A stretch of DNA of 64,000 nucleotides from positions 32,590,811 through 32,654,810 of the forward strand of contig OX637403.1 in assembly GCA_951799425.1 (NCBI GenBank), given 5' to 3'. This document shows, one piece after another, positions 1 to 13,165 of this stretch (the first letter of the stretch is position 1; the number at the start of each line of letters is the position of its first letter). The notes below the pieces were generated by a model. The model worked only from the letters and a program-made list of their open reading frames with translations, was not told where the DNA came from and did not search any database. The stretch comes from Ilex aquifolium. Taxonomy: Eukaryota; Streptophyta; Magnoliopsida; Aquifoliales; Aquifoliaceae. A program made the position numbers and the translations under genes.

Positions 1-2995
1 AGAAGGCTTTTAGAGGAAAAGGTGCAAGGTTAGTGATTCTTGCCTTGCCCCTAGGTGGGAATCCTTTGTTGTACATGAAACGTCGTTTAGAGAAACAATT
101 TCTCCGCGCCCCTCCCTAAAAAAAACTATAATAAAAAAACCTCTTCTACAAGGACTTCGATGATAAATGACTGAACTTTATTGTGTTTTTTTTAGCAGAA
201 TAGGACATGGATTAAACATCAATCATCCGACCCATAGCCAATCTCTTTCTCCTTTCTGTTCACTTGTCTAGTGACAAGATGCTAGGCTCTAATATACCAT
301 TTTTACAATTGATAATTGCTATTGGCCATTGCTATAGACAGAGAAGTACTCAGCATATGAGTGAATCATTATTTTTGTTTTCTAAATTCCAACTATTGCA
401 ACTTGCTACTAGAAAATCTTTATTACTATACTACTACAGTTTTGTATTGTGTTTTCAAGAAATTTTCTAAATTATAAAATAATTTTGTCAAGTTGCTTTA
501 TTTGAAGATGTACTTAGCACTAGATTAAACTAAATGCAGCTTTATTGTCGACATTCACAAAGTTTGTGAATCAACTAGCTAGCTCTCGATGCTGTCTATT
601 GTACTGTGTGGAGACTAATTAACATCAAGCACATGGCCAAATTTATATTGACATAGGTAGCTTAGAGAATGAAAAGTTTGAAACTGTTATGCCGAAACCC
701 GTTCGAAAATCCGAGTCTATACAAATTACTCAATTAAGCTAAATGTGAAAAAACTACATTCAAACTTCAACTCATTTTCTTCAAAAATCACTTATATTCA
801 TCATATTTTTTATTTACCTATATAACTGCTGATTGGATCACAAAGCAAGCTTAACCACAATGAGCTTTTGTAGAATGAGAGCATAATCCTTGGTTTAGTA
901 ACAGAATATGCCTCGGAAAGATCCTAATTCTCTACTTTAATCATATTTTAAGTTGATGATACTGTCTAGTTCTTCTTTGTCATCTGATTTTCAGCCATTT
1001 TGCTATATGGAGTAACTTACTTCTATTTAAGGAAGGCAGTTTCTTCTAAGTGTCCGGGATAGTGTTTAACTTATGGGTATAATTGAAGAAAACTAGGCTT
1101 GTTTAAAGCTCATATGCACAAGCCATATGGAGTAGTGATATTCAAAGAATGTAGCATATGAAATCTACCTAACCGGAATTGTAGCGTTCGAGGTATTACA
1201 GGAGTATATGTTACAAAACCATTACCACAGATCAGTAATAATTCAAGATTCGCGAAAAGAAAATAGAAAGGAAAAGAAAGAGAGGGAAGAAACAGTTTTT
1301 ACGGTTCCATGTAACCCTAACTGGATATTGTCTTCTCCAATCAAAGACATGCACCAAGATATCGCCACAAAACACAGTGAACAACTGCACAGTCCAATGA
1401 TGGTTCCATTGACCTAATTTGGTCACTAAATCAGTCACTGATAGGGCTTGTACCGTCCCCAAAAGGAGTAGTAACATGGTCTTGGACTTAAATATTAGTG
1501 GTAACTTATTTTGTTACTTACCCCCCCCCCCCCCAAAAAAAAAAAAAAAAAAAGAAAAACTTATTAGGGTTGCTGTCCTATCTTGTTTGATCTCTATACA
1601 AGTTAGCTGCATATTATTAAACTAAAACAGTTAACTAGCAGGAATCTGCTTGGATAATGAACCTTTTTCTTTCTGCTTACTGTTACAATCCATACAGTCT
1701 GCTATGTTTGAATGAGTGAGAAATGCTTGAATTCTTGATACATGGTAGTTTGCTACAAAATTGACCTACCAGCTGTGACCATCATAGTGGTTTAGTCCTT
1801 CAAAGATTCTAAGGGGGCCTAAAATTTTTGTTCGTGCACCTGATAGTAACACCAACATATGATTTTCTCCTCCCTCAATGTCGTAAACGATAGTGTTCGC
1901 CCTTGGTTTACGTAGATTAGAGGCCAACTAACACGTGAAACACTCCGCCTGGAGAGTACGATAGCAAGACCAAAACTCAAAGGAATTGATGGAGCCTGCA
2001 CAAGCGACAGAGCATATAGTTTAATTTGATATAACACGCAAATAGTCCAAACTGCACAAAAAAAAAAAAAAAGTAAGAAGAAAGTAGACGGAATTAGGGT
2101 CGGTCCAATGATCACAAGTTTCATGGATAAGACCACATCAATGGCTAAGATTGACAAAGCCTCATGCTAATCAAAAGGTGGTCACAGTTCGTACTACCTG
2201 GGGGGACCAAAATCCCACTCACACCTCCCTTTTCATTGTTCTAAGCTAATATAATTTGCTTATATGGAAATGGAAGCAACTTGAAGGGTATACCATTGGC
2301 AACTTCAAAAATTCCTTTTTGCCTATTATTGTCCTCACATGGATTCCAACCCACAATGCTGCTTCATTATGGCTTAATGCTGCTCACCTCAATTAAACTA
2401 ACCTTGATTGCTCTTTTTTTTTTTTTTTTTTTGTTTCTGTGCATTTATGGATACACCACATTAGAAGCTACTAAAACCTAGGTGGGTAGAAAAAGGTAGT
2501 GGCTCAACGAGTAATGTTATATACAACTCAAATGAAACTTAAAAAATTACAATTCAAATACATATCATTCCTAAGATGAGTGGGTCCCGTTAATTTTTTC
2601 AGTGTGACCCACTCGTCTAAGAGATAATGAGTCTACAAACTTAGGGTCGATCATAACTCGACTTTTATTGAGTAGCGAAATAATTGACCTTTATATATAA
2701 TGAGTTATAATATAATACTGAAATATAATTGCTGAGGCCTTGGTCAGTTGGTTGCCCAAAAAGAAAATAGTTAAGAGTAGTAAAAACATCCGCCATTAAA
2801 CATTTGTAGTCACATCACTAACCACATCACATATATTATATTACAATACGGGTAAGCAATGTTTTCTGGGTTTAAAGAGTAAAAGCATCCCCTTTTTGAA
2901 GGTCTGGTGGGGGAACCCATGGCATGTCACTTTCGCATACTGATGAATACATCAAAAGAAAAAAAAAAAATGCAGGCATTGATAACAGAAGCTAT
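1..2995. other. gene-poor intergenic DNA
   Basis: I see no gene with splice-consistent exons or a recognisable protein on either strand. The open frames here are short and of low complexity. The stretch is AT-rich with several homopolymers, notably a run of 14 C followed by 19 A at 1521-1553 and a T run near 2414-2432. No transposon termini could be placed with confidence. Confidence 0.6.
1521..1553. repeat. poly-C/poly-A junction
   Basis: Fourteen C (1521-1534) are followed directly by nineteen A (1535-1553). It is a simple homopolymer pair with no gene context, and its length is likely to be unreliable in assembly. Confidence 0.85.
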
Positions 2996-3004
2996 TAAAT
3001 GCTT

Positions 3005-4026
3005 GGGAAATTACACTCACACTCCCTAAGATTTGTCACTTAATCACTCAAATCCCTTGACATTTAAAATATTACACTCAGGCCTCCTGAAGTTTGTACG
3101 CCCGTAACACTTAGACCCCTGCTGTAAATATATCAGTTAATAAATTATATTCAGACTCCCTGAAGTTTATAAACATATATTACTTAGATTCTTTAAGTTT
3201 AAAATGTTATACTTAGACCAAAAATACTTCAATCAAATATAGAATCAAATATTTTAATTTTTAAAATTAAAATTCATGTTTTATTGTATCATTTATTGAA
3301 ATAAAATAAAAAATTCAAATTCAAATTTTTCTTAAAAAATCAAAATTAGTATACAATTATATTGTTTATTAGAATTTAATTTGGTCGTTTAAACGAAAAA
3401 ATTAAAATACCAAACTATCTCAATTGAAGCTAAAAGATATTGTATTCATTACAATTTGATCCCTTATTTAATTTTTTAGTTTTATTCTAATAGATATTAT
3501 AATTATATACTAACTATGTTTTTTTTTTAAAAAATTAGATTTTTATTTTTGATTTTATTTAAATAAATGACATAATATAACATAAATTTTGGTTGTAAAA
3601 TCCATGTTCTATTAAGGATGACTTAGACCCATTGTTTGATTTTTTAGTTTTATTCTCGTAGATAATATAATTGTATATTAATTACAATTTTTTAAGAAAA
3701 AGTTGAATTTTTATTTTTGATTTTATTTCAATAAATGATATAAAAGAACATGAATTTTGGTTGTAAAATTTAAAATATTTGATATTCTATCTTTGATTGG
3801 AGTATTTTTGGTCTAAGTATAACATTTTAAATTTAAGAAGTCTAACTATTATATGCGTACAAACTTCAAGGGAGTTTATGTGTAATTTATTAACTGATAT
3901 ATTTACAACAGGGGTCTAAGTGTTATGTGCGTACAAACTTCAGGGGGTCTGCATGTAATATTTCAAATGTTAGAGGGTCTGAGTAATTAAGTGACACACC
4001 TCAGAGGGTCTGGGTGTAATTCTCTC
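3005..4026. mobile_element. Mutator-type MITE with long inverted arms
   Basis: The left end reads GGGAAATTACACTCAC and the right end, read in reverse, GAGAGAATTACACCCAG. The two arms stay inverted copies of each other for roughly 400 bp. They share phrases such as ACAAACTTCAGGG and GACCAAAAATACTTCAATCA in opposite orientation. The element is flanked by a 9-bp target duplication, TAAATGCTT (2996-3004) and TAAATGTTT (4027-4035), with one mismatch. A 9-bp duplication with long terminal inverted repeats and no transposase is typical of non-autonomous Mutator-like elements. Inside the right half, a block with ATTTTTATTTTTGATTTTATTT occurs twice, so the interior was partly duplicated. Confidence 0.8.
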
Positions 4027-4035
4027 TAAATGTTT

Positions 4036-7000
4036 TGAAGATGATTTTGCTTATTCTGCTTTCATTATAGTCTAAACCCGAGAAAAAAAATTCAAATTTT
4101 AAATTCAAGATGTCTAGGTTATAACCCATTTCTATCTTTGGAGTATCCATTGGGGTTATAGATTTCCTTGTTCAATGGATACTTAAAGAGTTAGTCACTC
4201 TTATCCCTTTTGGGACATGTTCAAACTCAATTCAACTCACGGTAGATAGTCGCTGAATTCAAAGAAATAGTCGGTACAAATTTAAATACCCTGCAGCAGG
4301 AAAAAAAAATAGTTTGAAATTTCGTTGGCCGGAATATAAACTTTTTTAAGGGAGCAAGAGACACAAAGAACATATTCATTATCATATTAATTAAAGTTGT
4401 GTGGGTATTAAAAATGTAGCGTATAGCCTAATTATGCAAAGGGACAGACATACATACACATAAACCAAATGTGATTGGTTTGTCCTCAACCCTGGTCCCT
4501 GTTTTCTATTAGAAAGCCTAAAAAAGGTTTTACACCTAATCTTAGGATGCTTATCCCACCACCTCATTAAAGGTAATTATCAAGTAACCTTTGCTGATGT
4601 CGACTCGACAAACTCTATTGCAAGAAAATAACAATAGCCTCCACATTGTTTTATAGACTGGTTGTCACAATTATTGCACACATTTTCTCTTTATGCAGTA
4701 ACACTATCAAACTATTACTAATCAAATGTATTTGAGGGTTGGAAGCTCATTTAGGGCACACATTTTCTACCATTTTCTTCAAGTATGTTAACCCTTCTCG
4801 GAGGAAACATCTGATCTTCATTTTCTCTTTATGGATTTTGCATAAGTTTTGATCATCTCATGATTTGGTTGGAAGATGGTGAAATGGGGTAAGGAAGAGT
4901 ACGTAGGAATGCCAACTAGTTGGGGCTAAGAGAAAGAGAACAACATATTGTATAGGTTGTCGGGTGCAAGAAATAGTGAGAAGAGACATATTTTGGGGGC
5001 GTGGAGACATCTTTAGATAGATGCGACCTTGTAAGGTGTTGGTTGTAGAAAGTATGTTAGTTCTAAAGTGTATAAAAAGTTGTTTAATGGGCAAAAAATA
5101 AATATGTAGATAGATTACTGTAAATAATGATTTTATTTTCTTGTACAAAAAAATGAATATACAGATAAAACACCACCGTAAACGACAAAGATAAAGTTAG
5201 ACTTCTACGTTTCCCATGCCAAGAGCCAACAATCAGGTTTTGGAGCACACGGTTGTCCATTCTCATGGCTGATTGGCAAAGTCTGTGGAAGCACCATTTT
5301 GCGTAGCTACCGTCTGTGGATATGCTTCTATAAATTTGGTTTGTAACATTTTTATCCAGCAGGAAAAAATATCCCAAATATAGTTTTTTTTTTCTTTTTT
5401 GAACATTTCAGTATTTTATATAACCTTATCCCGTCCGATGTATATGTTGGGCAGACATGAACCACCCAATCAATTTCATCAAATGTTTCAATTGTACTTG
5501 TCCTTAAGATTGTGGATTCGGATTCTATTCCGAAATTTGATTAAAAAAAAAAAGAGGTAAAAACAAGAGGACTGATCCCAATCTTTGACACAGGACCGAC
5601 AATTGGCGCAAGACGACATCGTCTGGTCTGAGAATGCGTTGCCTGGGTAACATCGACTGCTCCAACTCAAACAGACAAAGATAAAACTGGACAATGACTA
5701 AAGACTAACCCCCCACACCTTGTGGGGCCCAAGCCATGTCGAATCCTTTGATGACATGTACAGACGAGGACCACTGAAAGCTCCCGCGAAATCGAACTGT
5801 AGACGAAAAAGTTAAACAATCAGACCCAAATGCTTCCCACGTGTTATGTGGTCCCCATTCTTTCGATGGCAGTCTCCGTAATTAATGATGGCCAAGCCGG
5901 TCAACTTCAAACCATTAAACTCCAGGAAAATTAAAAGTGGATTAAGAATAGTCCTGCCGGGTTTACTCCAGCCAATCGTGTTGCCTGTCGCGAAGACGAC
6001 AACCAATTACGAGAAAATAACGGTAATAAATCGCAAAGATGACACAAGTGAAAACATTGATGAACTATACATACTTGACATGTATTGAGTTTAAATTTTA
6101 ATAATTTATTAAAATTAAATTATTAAGAATTTATTATTCATAAATATTTTAATTTTGGTATAGATAATTTATTTTTGATCAAACAACAGAATAAATTAGT
6201 TAAAATACACGTAAGTTGATTTAAATACTCCGAATCGTTGAATCAACAAAAAAAAAAAAAAGATAATTTCAAGTTATCACTGTGGGTTTTATTATTTTAC
6301 TAATTTTTAATAACCATTATACCTACTAATGAAATTTCACTTATCTCACATAATATAATTTTATTGGTTAGTGGTATCACTTGTCACTGATAATACGTTA
6401 TTACCGAATATTTATTTAACCAACGAGACGGTAAGTAAGTGTAACGCCACCAACCACAACTCTCTTGGAGGCTGGAGCCGTCACCGTCAGTCATTCCGCA
6501 TTTGGAATAAGAAATGAGCCAGTTGACTAGCGTTAGAACGGTTCTGCTTGAGAACTTGTGAATATTTGGCTACAAACAACAAACCCTACTTTTCTCCATT
6601 TTTATCGATAAAAGTACTCTTCTGTTTTAAAAGAAGATGATAATATTAGCACTTTTACATAATTTTTGAACTTTATTTTCTTTTTCACTATAATCTAAAA
6701 TAATTAGTCGTTTGTACTTTTATATGTAAAATTTATTTTCTAATGTGTAATAAACAACTTAATTTATTGAAAACATTAAAAAATAATTAATATTTTTAAC
6801 AACCTTAGTTATCATAAATTAAGCACTATCTTTATAACTCAAGAGTTAATATTCCTTTATTTTGATTACAGAAATGCTTAGATTCATTTAACTATATATT
6901 TTTCCATTTGAAGTGAAATAAAAAAAATTAAGAAAATGAAAAAAAAAAAGAAGAAATGCATAGGTTGTAGGCTTGTCTTTTATCCGACTGAGGAGGAGAT

Positions 7001-7245
7001 TAATCTTGAAAATCTTGGGAATTGAACAAAAAAAAAATTCACTAGATTGTGACTAATTATAATTAACTAATTCCTATTGTCCTCAGCCGAAAGCTCTCCC
7101 AAACAAGGAATCCCTTAATCTGACCGCTACCGTGAATAGACGGCTCGCAGTATGTCATTTTACTCTTTCCGTCAAAACCGTGTATCTCAAGTTAAAAACT
7201 AACCATGGTTAGTTAGCAAGGTTTGTCTTACGGACTACACACAGT
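4036..7245. other. intergenic DNA upstream of the ARF gene
   Basis: I recognise no protein and find no chain of open exons. The sequence is AT-rich, with a slightly more GC-balanced part at about 5200-6050. That part holds a palindromic CACGTG near 5838, which may be a remote regulatory segment or just old unique DNA. The open frames of 60-97 codons do not resemble known families. Confidence 0.5.
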
Positions 7246-7255
7246 TCAGTAAAAG

Positions 7256-7261
7256 GAGACA
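7256..7261. promoter_or_regulatory. possible auxin response element core
   Basis: GAGACA, the reverse complement of TGTCTC, lies 418 bp upstream of the ARF start codon. TGTCTC is the classical site bound by ARF B3 domains, so self- or cross-regulation is possible. A six-base site occurs often by chance and no second copy at close spacing was seen. Confidence 0.3.
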
Positions 7262-7276
7262 AGTAGAAAGAAGAGT

Positions 7277-7495
7277 ATGTGCAGAGTTAAAAGGAACAAA
7301 TCCAGGCGTATATTAATCCGTTTACGGGTTTCTGTGACGACGTTTCTCATTTCCCGGATTCTAGAGAGAGAAACTAGAGAGAAGCTAAAAAAGTACAGCT
7401 GGTTTTCCGACCTTGAGAAGCGCAGTTTGGTAACGCTCTCAGAGCTGTTTAACGGTTTTTTTTTTTTTTTACTGTCAGCGGAGTTGAAAAGTTGA
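7277..7495 (+). other. possible upstream ORF in the ARF leader
   Basis: A 72-codon frame starts with ATG at 7277 and stops about 180 bp before the ARF start. It is rich in R, K, E and S. The T run at 7459-7470 encodes its phenylalanine stretch. If transcription starts upstream of 7277, this would be a long upstream ORF, and such ORFs are known to repress translation of some Arabidopsis ARF mRNAs. The transcription start cannot be seen here, so this may be only promoter DNA. Confidence 0.25.
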
Positions 7496-7673
7496 AGCTT
7501 CCACCGAACCGTTGTAACGGTTATATTCATATTGATTGACGTTTATTGGGTTGTATTGCGCAATTATTAATTATCATTTTAAATATAGGTGTTTGTGTAT
7601 AGTGAGGTGAATTTGGGGTTTGTAAAACTTTGGTGATTTTAAGGTTCAATTTTTCGAACGCGTCGCTTTAATC

Positions 7674-10600
7674 ATGGCAAATCGAGGGTCGTTTTCGCAG
7701 GAGCAAAATAATTTCTCGGCTGAAGGTAAAATCAAACGGACTGACTCTTTTTTTTTTTTTTCAAACAAAAATGTTTTCTTTGTTTTTGTTTTCTGATTTT
7801 GTTTTGTGTGTTATTTTCTGGGGAAATTCTCAGGCTATGGAGATGATGATCTGTATATGGAGCTATGGAAGGCTTGTGCGGGTCCATTGGTGGATGTTCC
7901 GAGAAGTGGTGAGAGAGTGTACTATTTTCCACAAGGTCATTTGGAACAAGTGAGTTTTTGTTTTTTTTCTTTTCCTGTTATAGTATTTTCTTTTTATGGG
8001 ATTTTTGCTTTATGGCTATGAGGTTTGAAGCTTTATTATGTGTTTACTATTTTTGGGGTTTGGTAGTTAGAGGCATCTACAAATCAGGAACTGGATCAGA
8101 AGATTCCTCTGTTCAATCTTCCCTCAAAGATCCTCTGTCGTGTTGGTCACATTCAGCTGCTGGTATGTTCCTTCTTTTTGAGTTTCTGTTTGGTTGCTGA
8201 GAAAGTGCGGGAAACTTGCAAACTATGGGTTGTGTAGGTTAGTTAAGAGACCTAATGGTCAACCATTAGGCTCATATATTTTGTCTGCTTTCTAGTCCTA
8301 GTTTATGAAAACTCATATAAGACTAAAATATGTAGATCTGTTTCACCTGTATATGCTCAACAACAACACGCGGAATATTTATTTAATTTGTGGAGTAGTT
8401 ATTTTTGGAAGAATTTTCCTTTGTAGGCTGAACAAGACACTGATGAGGTTTATGCTCAAATCACTTTAATTCCGGAATCAGAAGTAAGAATTATTCTTTC
8501 TTATTGGGGAAAATTGATGTTTGTGCTTGCTTTAAGATTGTTCAATGATCAAGCAGGCAAAATTTTCACTTAAGGAGGACTAAATCTATAATTGTGTGAA
8601 ACTATCTGTAGCCATCTGAGCCAAAAAGTCCTGATTCATGCCCTCTTGAGCCTCCAAGACCGAATGTTCACTCGTTCTACAAAGTTTTGACTGCCTCTGA
8701 TACGAGCACTCATGGTGGATTTTCTGTCCTTCGGAAACATGCTAATGAATGCCTTCCTCCCCTGGTAATGATACTTGTTGTTCTAATAATTCACACAAAT
8801 ATTTTTTGAGTATTTACGTTCACATTTTATTGATACATTCATTGGGACTACTGCTATTTTTGGTTCAGGACATGACCCAACCCACACCAACCCAGGAATT
8901 AGTAGCCAAGGATCTTCATGGTGTTGAATGGCACTTTAAGCATATCTTTAGAGGTGATATTTCCTTTTTTGTTCCTGCCTTTGTGCTGCAAGTGTAAACT
9001 ATGGGGAGATGCGATACTTGATCATATATACAAATGAACCAAGAAACATGATCTACCGATGATTAAACAGACAAGTTTTGTTAAAGAACTCTAATTCAAA
9101 TATTATTTTTTCCAAGCCAGTGAGCTTATATTTCTTTGTCTCAAATGAGCAGGCCAACCACGGAGGCATTTGCTTACAACAGGATGGAGTACGTTTGTTA
9201 CTTCTAAGAGATTAGTTGCCGGGGATACGTTTGTGTTCCTGAGGTATATGTGTCGTTTGTATTTTGTTGGTTATCAAACATCTTATTATTATACATTTTT
9301 CACAGTGGCACTAGGATAATTGTTATAGTTATTTAATACATCCTGTTTTTGCTCTGTAATTTTTCATTTCATCTTAATAAAACTTGATTTCAAAGGGGGG
9401 AGAACGGGGAATTACGTGTTGGGGTTAGGCGCCTTGCTCGTCAACAGAGCTCCATGCCATCGTCCGTGATTTCAAGTCAGAGCATGCACCTAGGAGTGCT
9501 TGCAACTGCATCTCATGCTGTAGCAACTCAAACCCTTTTTGTTGTTTTCTACAAGCCGAGGTACTATATAAGAATTCCAACTCATGAACTTGAAATGGTT
9601 TTGTGTTGACGAAACCTTGCTGAATCACTGGATTTTGTCCTTTTTTCTTTATTTGTTCCGGAAAAAATTCAGGACAACTCAGTTCATTATAGGCTTGAAC
9701 AAATATCTACAAGCCATTGACCATGGATTTGCAGTTGGCATGAGATTCAAGATGCGATTTGAGATGGAGGATTCTCCTGAGAGAAGGTGGTGGAATATCC
9801 ATAAGCTGGTTATATGAAGTGTGTTGAGTTACTGTTGACGTTCTTTTGATTGATCAGGTTTACAGGCACTATCGTTGGGGTTGAGGATATTTCTGCCCAG
9901 TGGAAAGATTCTAAATGGCGATCATTGAAGGTAAAACATGCTTGAGCATCCATTTTCAGTTATTTGAGATGTGGAAAAGATGAAAAGTAACCTTTCCACT
10001 TCTTTCCACAGGTTCAATGGGATGAACCCGCATCAATTGCAAGACCTGAGAGGGTTTCCCAGTGGGAAATCGAGCCTTTTGTGGCTTCTGTTCCTACAAA
10101 CCTGGTTGTGAAGAATAAAAGGCCCCGACCACCAGTTGAAATCCCTGTTATTGGTGAGATAAACTTACTTACCTTATTTCAATGTTCTGTACGTGGTCTA
10201 GACATCTTAATTGCTTTTATTTGTCTTCTGCCATGTGTGTTATAGAAACTGCATCTTCAGCTGTCTGGCATCCCTCCTCCGAGTCAGCTAAATTGAGTTG
10301 TACAACTGAAGGAAAGAAGAGTGAGAATCATGTTCCATGGAATTCTAAACAATCAGAAATTAGTGCCTCTCTCAGGAATCGCAACGGCAGTAGTATTTTT
10401 AGTACGAATGTGGTGGGAGGCTGGCTATCGCCTTCCCATATAAATGCTTCTCGGAAGATGTTTGCTGATGAAATTGAAGACAGTAAAAGTGCCTCTGCTT
10501 GGTCTGTTCCTTCAAGCTATTCCACTTTGCCTTTAACCAAGCAGAGCAATGACCTAACACCTGATCTAGGTGATGCGATGAGGTCTGACACTGTTGCAAG

Positions 10601-11382
10601 TTGCCGACTGTTTGGTATTGATTTGATAAGTCCTGCCCCAGGTTCCTCCTCTCTTGTTGCGAAGGCACCTTTAAAACCAGTCTGTGTATCCAACGGCACT
10701 GGTGAAGGACATCTACTGAGTGCAATGTCAGCAGTTGAGTCAGAGCAAAAGTCTGAGCTTTCAAACGATTCCAAAGAACAGAAGCAGGGACAGCTGCAGG
10801 TGTCACCAAAGGAGGTTCAAAGCAAGCAGAGTTGTTCTACTAGAAGTCGAACCAAGGTATATGGTAACATGAAGGCAGAAAGTAAATGACTTTTCTTCAT
10901 TATAATCATTTTTTAGCCTTTATTGCCTTCACAAGTTTAAAAAAAACAAATTTTGGTGTGCAAATCTCGGCCTAGGTTCAAATGCAAGGGTTTGCAGTGG
11001 GACGTGCTGTGGACTTAACCACTTTGAAAGGTTATGATGAGCTTGTAAGTGAACTCGAGGAGATGTTTAAAATCAAGGGAGAGCTTCGCCCTCGGAATAA
11101 ATGGGAAATTGTCTTTACAGATGATGAAGGGGATATGATGTTAATGGGAGATGATCCATGGATGTAAGCCTTGAAATTGTCTTTAGAGGTTTGAACTTAA
11201 ATTAATTTCCCATTTGGTTGATTTTCTTCTTGTTCTGTTGCAGGGAATTCTGTAACATGGCGAGAAGGATCTTCATTTGTTCAAGCCAAGATGTTAAGAA
11301 AATGAGTGCAGAAAGCAAGCTTCCACAATCTACGGCAGACAATGAACAAACTTGTGTTAGGTTGGACGCTACTGAAATCTAG
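7674..11382 (+). CDS. ARF9: auxin response factor, ARF9 type
   Basis: This is a nuclear transcription factor that binds auxin response elements and is held in check by Aux/IAA proteins. Fourteen coding exons join in frame: 7674-7725, 7834-7949, 8067-8162, 8427-8483, 8612-8764, 8869-8953, 9153-9243, 9396-9560, 9673-9786, 9858-9930, 10012-10153, 10246-10856, 10976-11163, 11244-11382. All introns are GT-AG and the product has 693 residues. The N-terminus MANRG then [18 protein letters not shown] is typical of the family. The B3 DNA-binding domain is at about 127-229 ([18 protein letters not shown], then [15 protein letters not shown]). The ARF domain follows to about 378, with [15 protein letters not shown]. 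The middle region is Ser-rich, not Gln-rich, which suggests a repressor-class ARF, and it carries RLFGIDL at 502-508. The PB1 domain (about 588-672) has VGRAVDL and the acidic [14 protein letters not shown]. Similarity is closest to the Arabidopsis ARF9/11/18 group; downstream synteny (CslG, RHA4A) favours ARF9. Confidence 0.95.
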
Positions 11383-12165
11383 GAAAAAAAATGTAACCCT
11401 TCTTTTGTTCTGTTCTTGTGGTGGGGGGGTTGGATTGCTTCTCCTTGGGCCACGGCAAGGATGTTGAAGATGAGTAAGGAGACACTGGTAATCTACTGGT
11501 GATTTTTTAAAACGACTCAAACGTTAACCCAATAGGAAGAATTGATTAAGACTACTGTCTTAGGGGATATTAGTTAGTGAATGTGTAGAATTAGAGTCTG
11601 TGCATATTAAGGGTGTTTCTGTTGGATATGGATGAAGAGTTGTTTTGGTTTCCTGTGTTTGTAAATATGTCTTTTGTGTTTCAGCATTATTGTAGTCTTT
11701 GGCATCCAGAGAGTGCAACTTGCAAGCTTTAAGCCATGTGTACTACTCAACTGATTTAATGGAGCACTGTTACTCTGATCTGTGCTCGGTTTTCACCATG
11801 GTTTCTCTGTTTTTTTTTGGTTTTCTTTTCTAGCGTTTCGTGCTACTTGTTCAAGACAAGAGTTGAACCCCACAAGTAAATGTCAACTGGACTGTTGGTG
11901 TTCAAAAGAAATGAAGGAAAGATAACTAAAACCCAAAAAGAATCCGTCTTCTACTAGAACCGAACTGGGTCAGGTCACAATGTAATTGTCTCTGCTTGTA
12001 CTTGGCATTAATCCCCATCATGCATCTGGAACTGTCATTGATGATGATGGAATTGTGACCACCCAAACTGTTCCATGATTTTTTATGAAATTTCTACATC
12101 AAAAAATTCTCATATAATAGGGACCAAACAATGCAATTGTTTGTTGCAATTTCTCCAATGACTTT
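11383..12165. other. ARF 3' UTR and intergenic DNA
   Basis: The first 350 or so bases after the stop codon are T/G-rich and probably the 3' untranslated region. A stretch near 12003-12060 (GGCATTAATCC, then TTGATGATGATGGAA) is partly repeated near 15798-15845, just before the first CslG gene. This suggests a small old duplication flanking the transposon-rich block. Confidence 0.5.
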
Positions 12166-13165
12166 GATATATTTTGGTCCCTCCTAAAGTCCAAACATTT
12201 ATGTGGAAAGTATTACATGGAGCTTTAGCTACTAGGGGAAGATGTGGAGGAAATTGGCTAATTCTATTCTGGCGACTTGGGAGTTCTTCAAGATGTGAAA
12301 TAGCATACTTATTCCCACTCAACTTATTAAATGTCCATTCAAGGAGACTTATCTTCTCCATCATAGGATCGGACAGTTGTAGTAGGACGTATGACACTGA
12401 CACTATCTAATTTATGGGAGTGGGAGCCAAGGACACAGTCGATACTATAGTAGGCTTTCTTTGAATTTCATCCTATCCGCGGATTTTAAAATGATAACCT
12501 TCTGTTTGGTATGAGAGAATATTGGATGGATGGAAAAAAATGTTTGAAAAGTAGAGGGGAAAGAGAGGTTTTACTTTATTTGGTTGGGATGACAAATGGA
12601 GAGGAAAAAGAAATAGGATAGAAAAGGTATGCCTCCGGCCCACCATTTGTAATCCGCCCAAGTTTGAGCCGAAGAGGAAAATGGTAGTGCTGACAAATTA
12701 TCACAATTGTTAAATTTACTATAATGCCCCTTAAAAATGGAGCTTTTTTGAAGGAACAAAATAAAAGTGGTGGGGTTCACATTTTTTTCCTAGACAAGCC
12801 GGCATAATGGTGGGACCCATGAGATATTTTTACAAGGGTATTCATGTAATTTAAAATTTTATATTTTTCTTATAATTTTTTCCTCATACCTAATAAATTA
12901 ATAAAAAAATTATTTTCTCTACTTTTTCATCATTTATACCAAACAAGAATGAGAGAAAATATTTTTATTTCTTCCAAGGATTGAAAATACATCCCTTCTC
13001 TTTTTCTATCCCTTCTATTTTTTTATCTTTTTTTAACAAACATACCTTAACGATAAAGTCATTCCAAAAAAAAATACTATAATTGTCAATTCAAGATGGT
13101 TGAAGCCTCAAGGATTTGGGTGAAAATTAATTGTGATGGAACTTATAGAAGTTTGCAGTATTGGA
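12165..13165 (+). mobile_element. dead LINE remnant, zf-RVT and RNase H parts
   Basis: At about 12172-12260 the plus strand reads VPPKVQTFMWKVLHGALATR, the zinc-binding (zf-RVT) region downstream of reverse transcriptase in plant L1-type LINEs. At about 13095-13165 it reads WLKPQG and, one frame over, WVKINCDGTYRS, the start of the LINE RNase H domain. The two pieces lie in the right order for one element and are separated by a MITE (12498-13047). Frameshifts and stops show it is long dead. Most of the reverse transcriptase is missing. Confidence 0.6.
12498..13047. mobile_element. MITE nested in the LINE remnant, probable Tourist type
   Basis: The left end, CCTTCTGTTTGGTATGAGAG, is loosely mirrored by the right end read in reverse (AGGTATGTTTGTTAAAAAAAG). 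TAA stands on both sides (12495-12497 and 13048-13050), a target typical of PIF/Harbinger elements. The ends have diverged, so the boundaries are tentative, but excising it brings the two LINE fragments to a plausible distance. Confidence 0.5.

Noticed and set aside
1819..2157. 112-codon minus ORF in the left intergenic region
   Set aside because: It is hydrophobic mainly because of a poly-A/T tract, with no family resemblance or exon structure.
8749..8997. 82-codon plus ORF across ARF exons 5 and 6
   Set aside because: It reads through an intron in the wrong frame before entering the true exon 6; the spliced ARF model explains the sequence.
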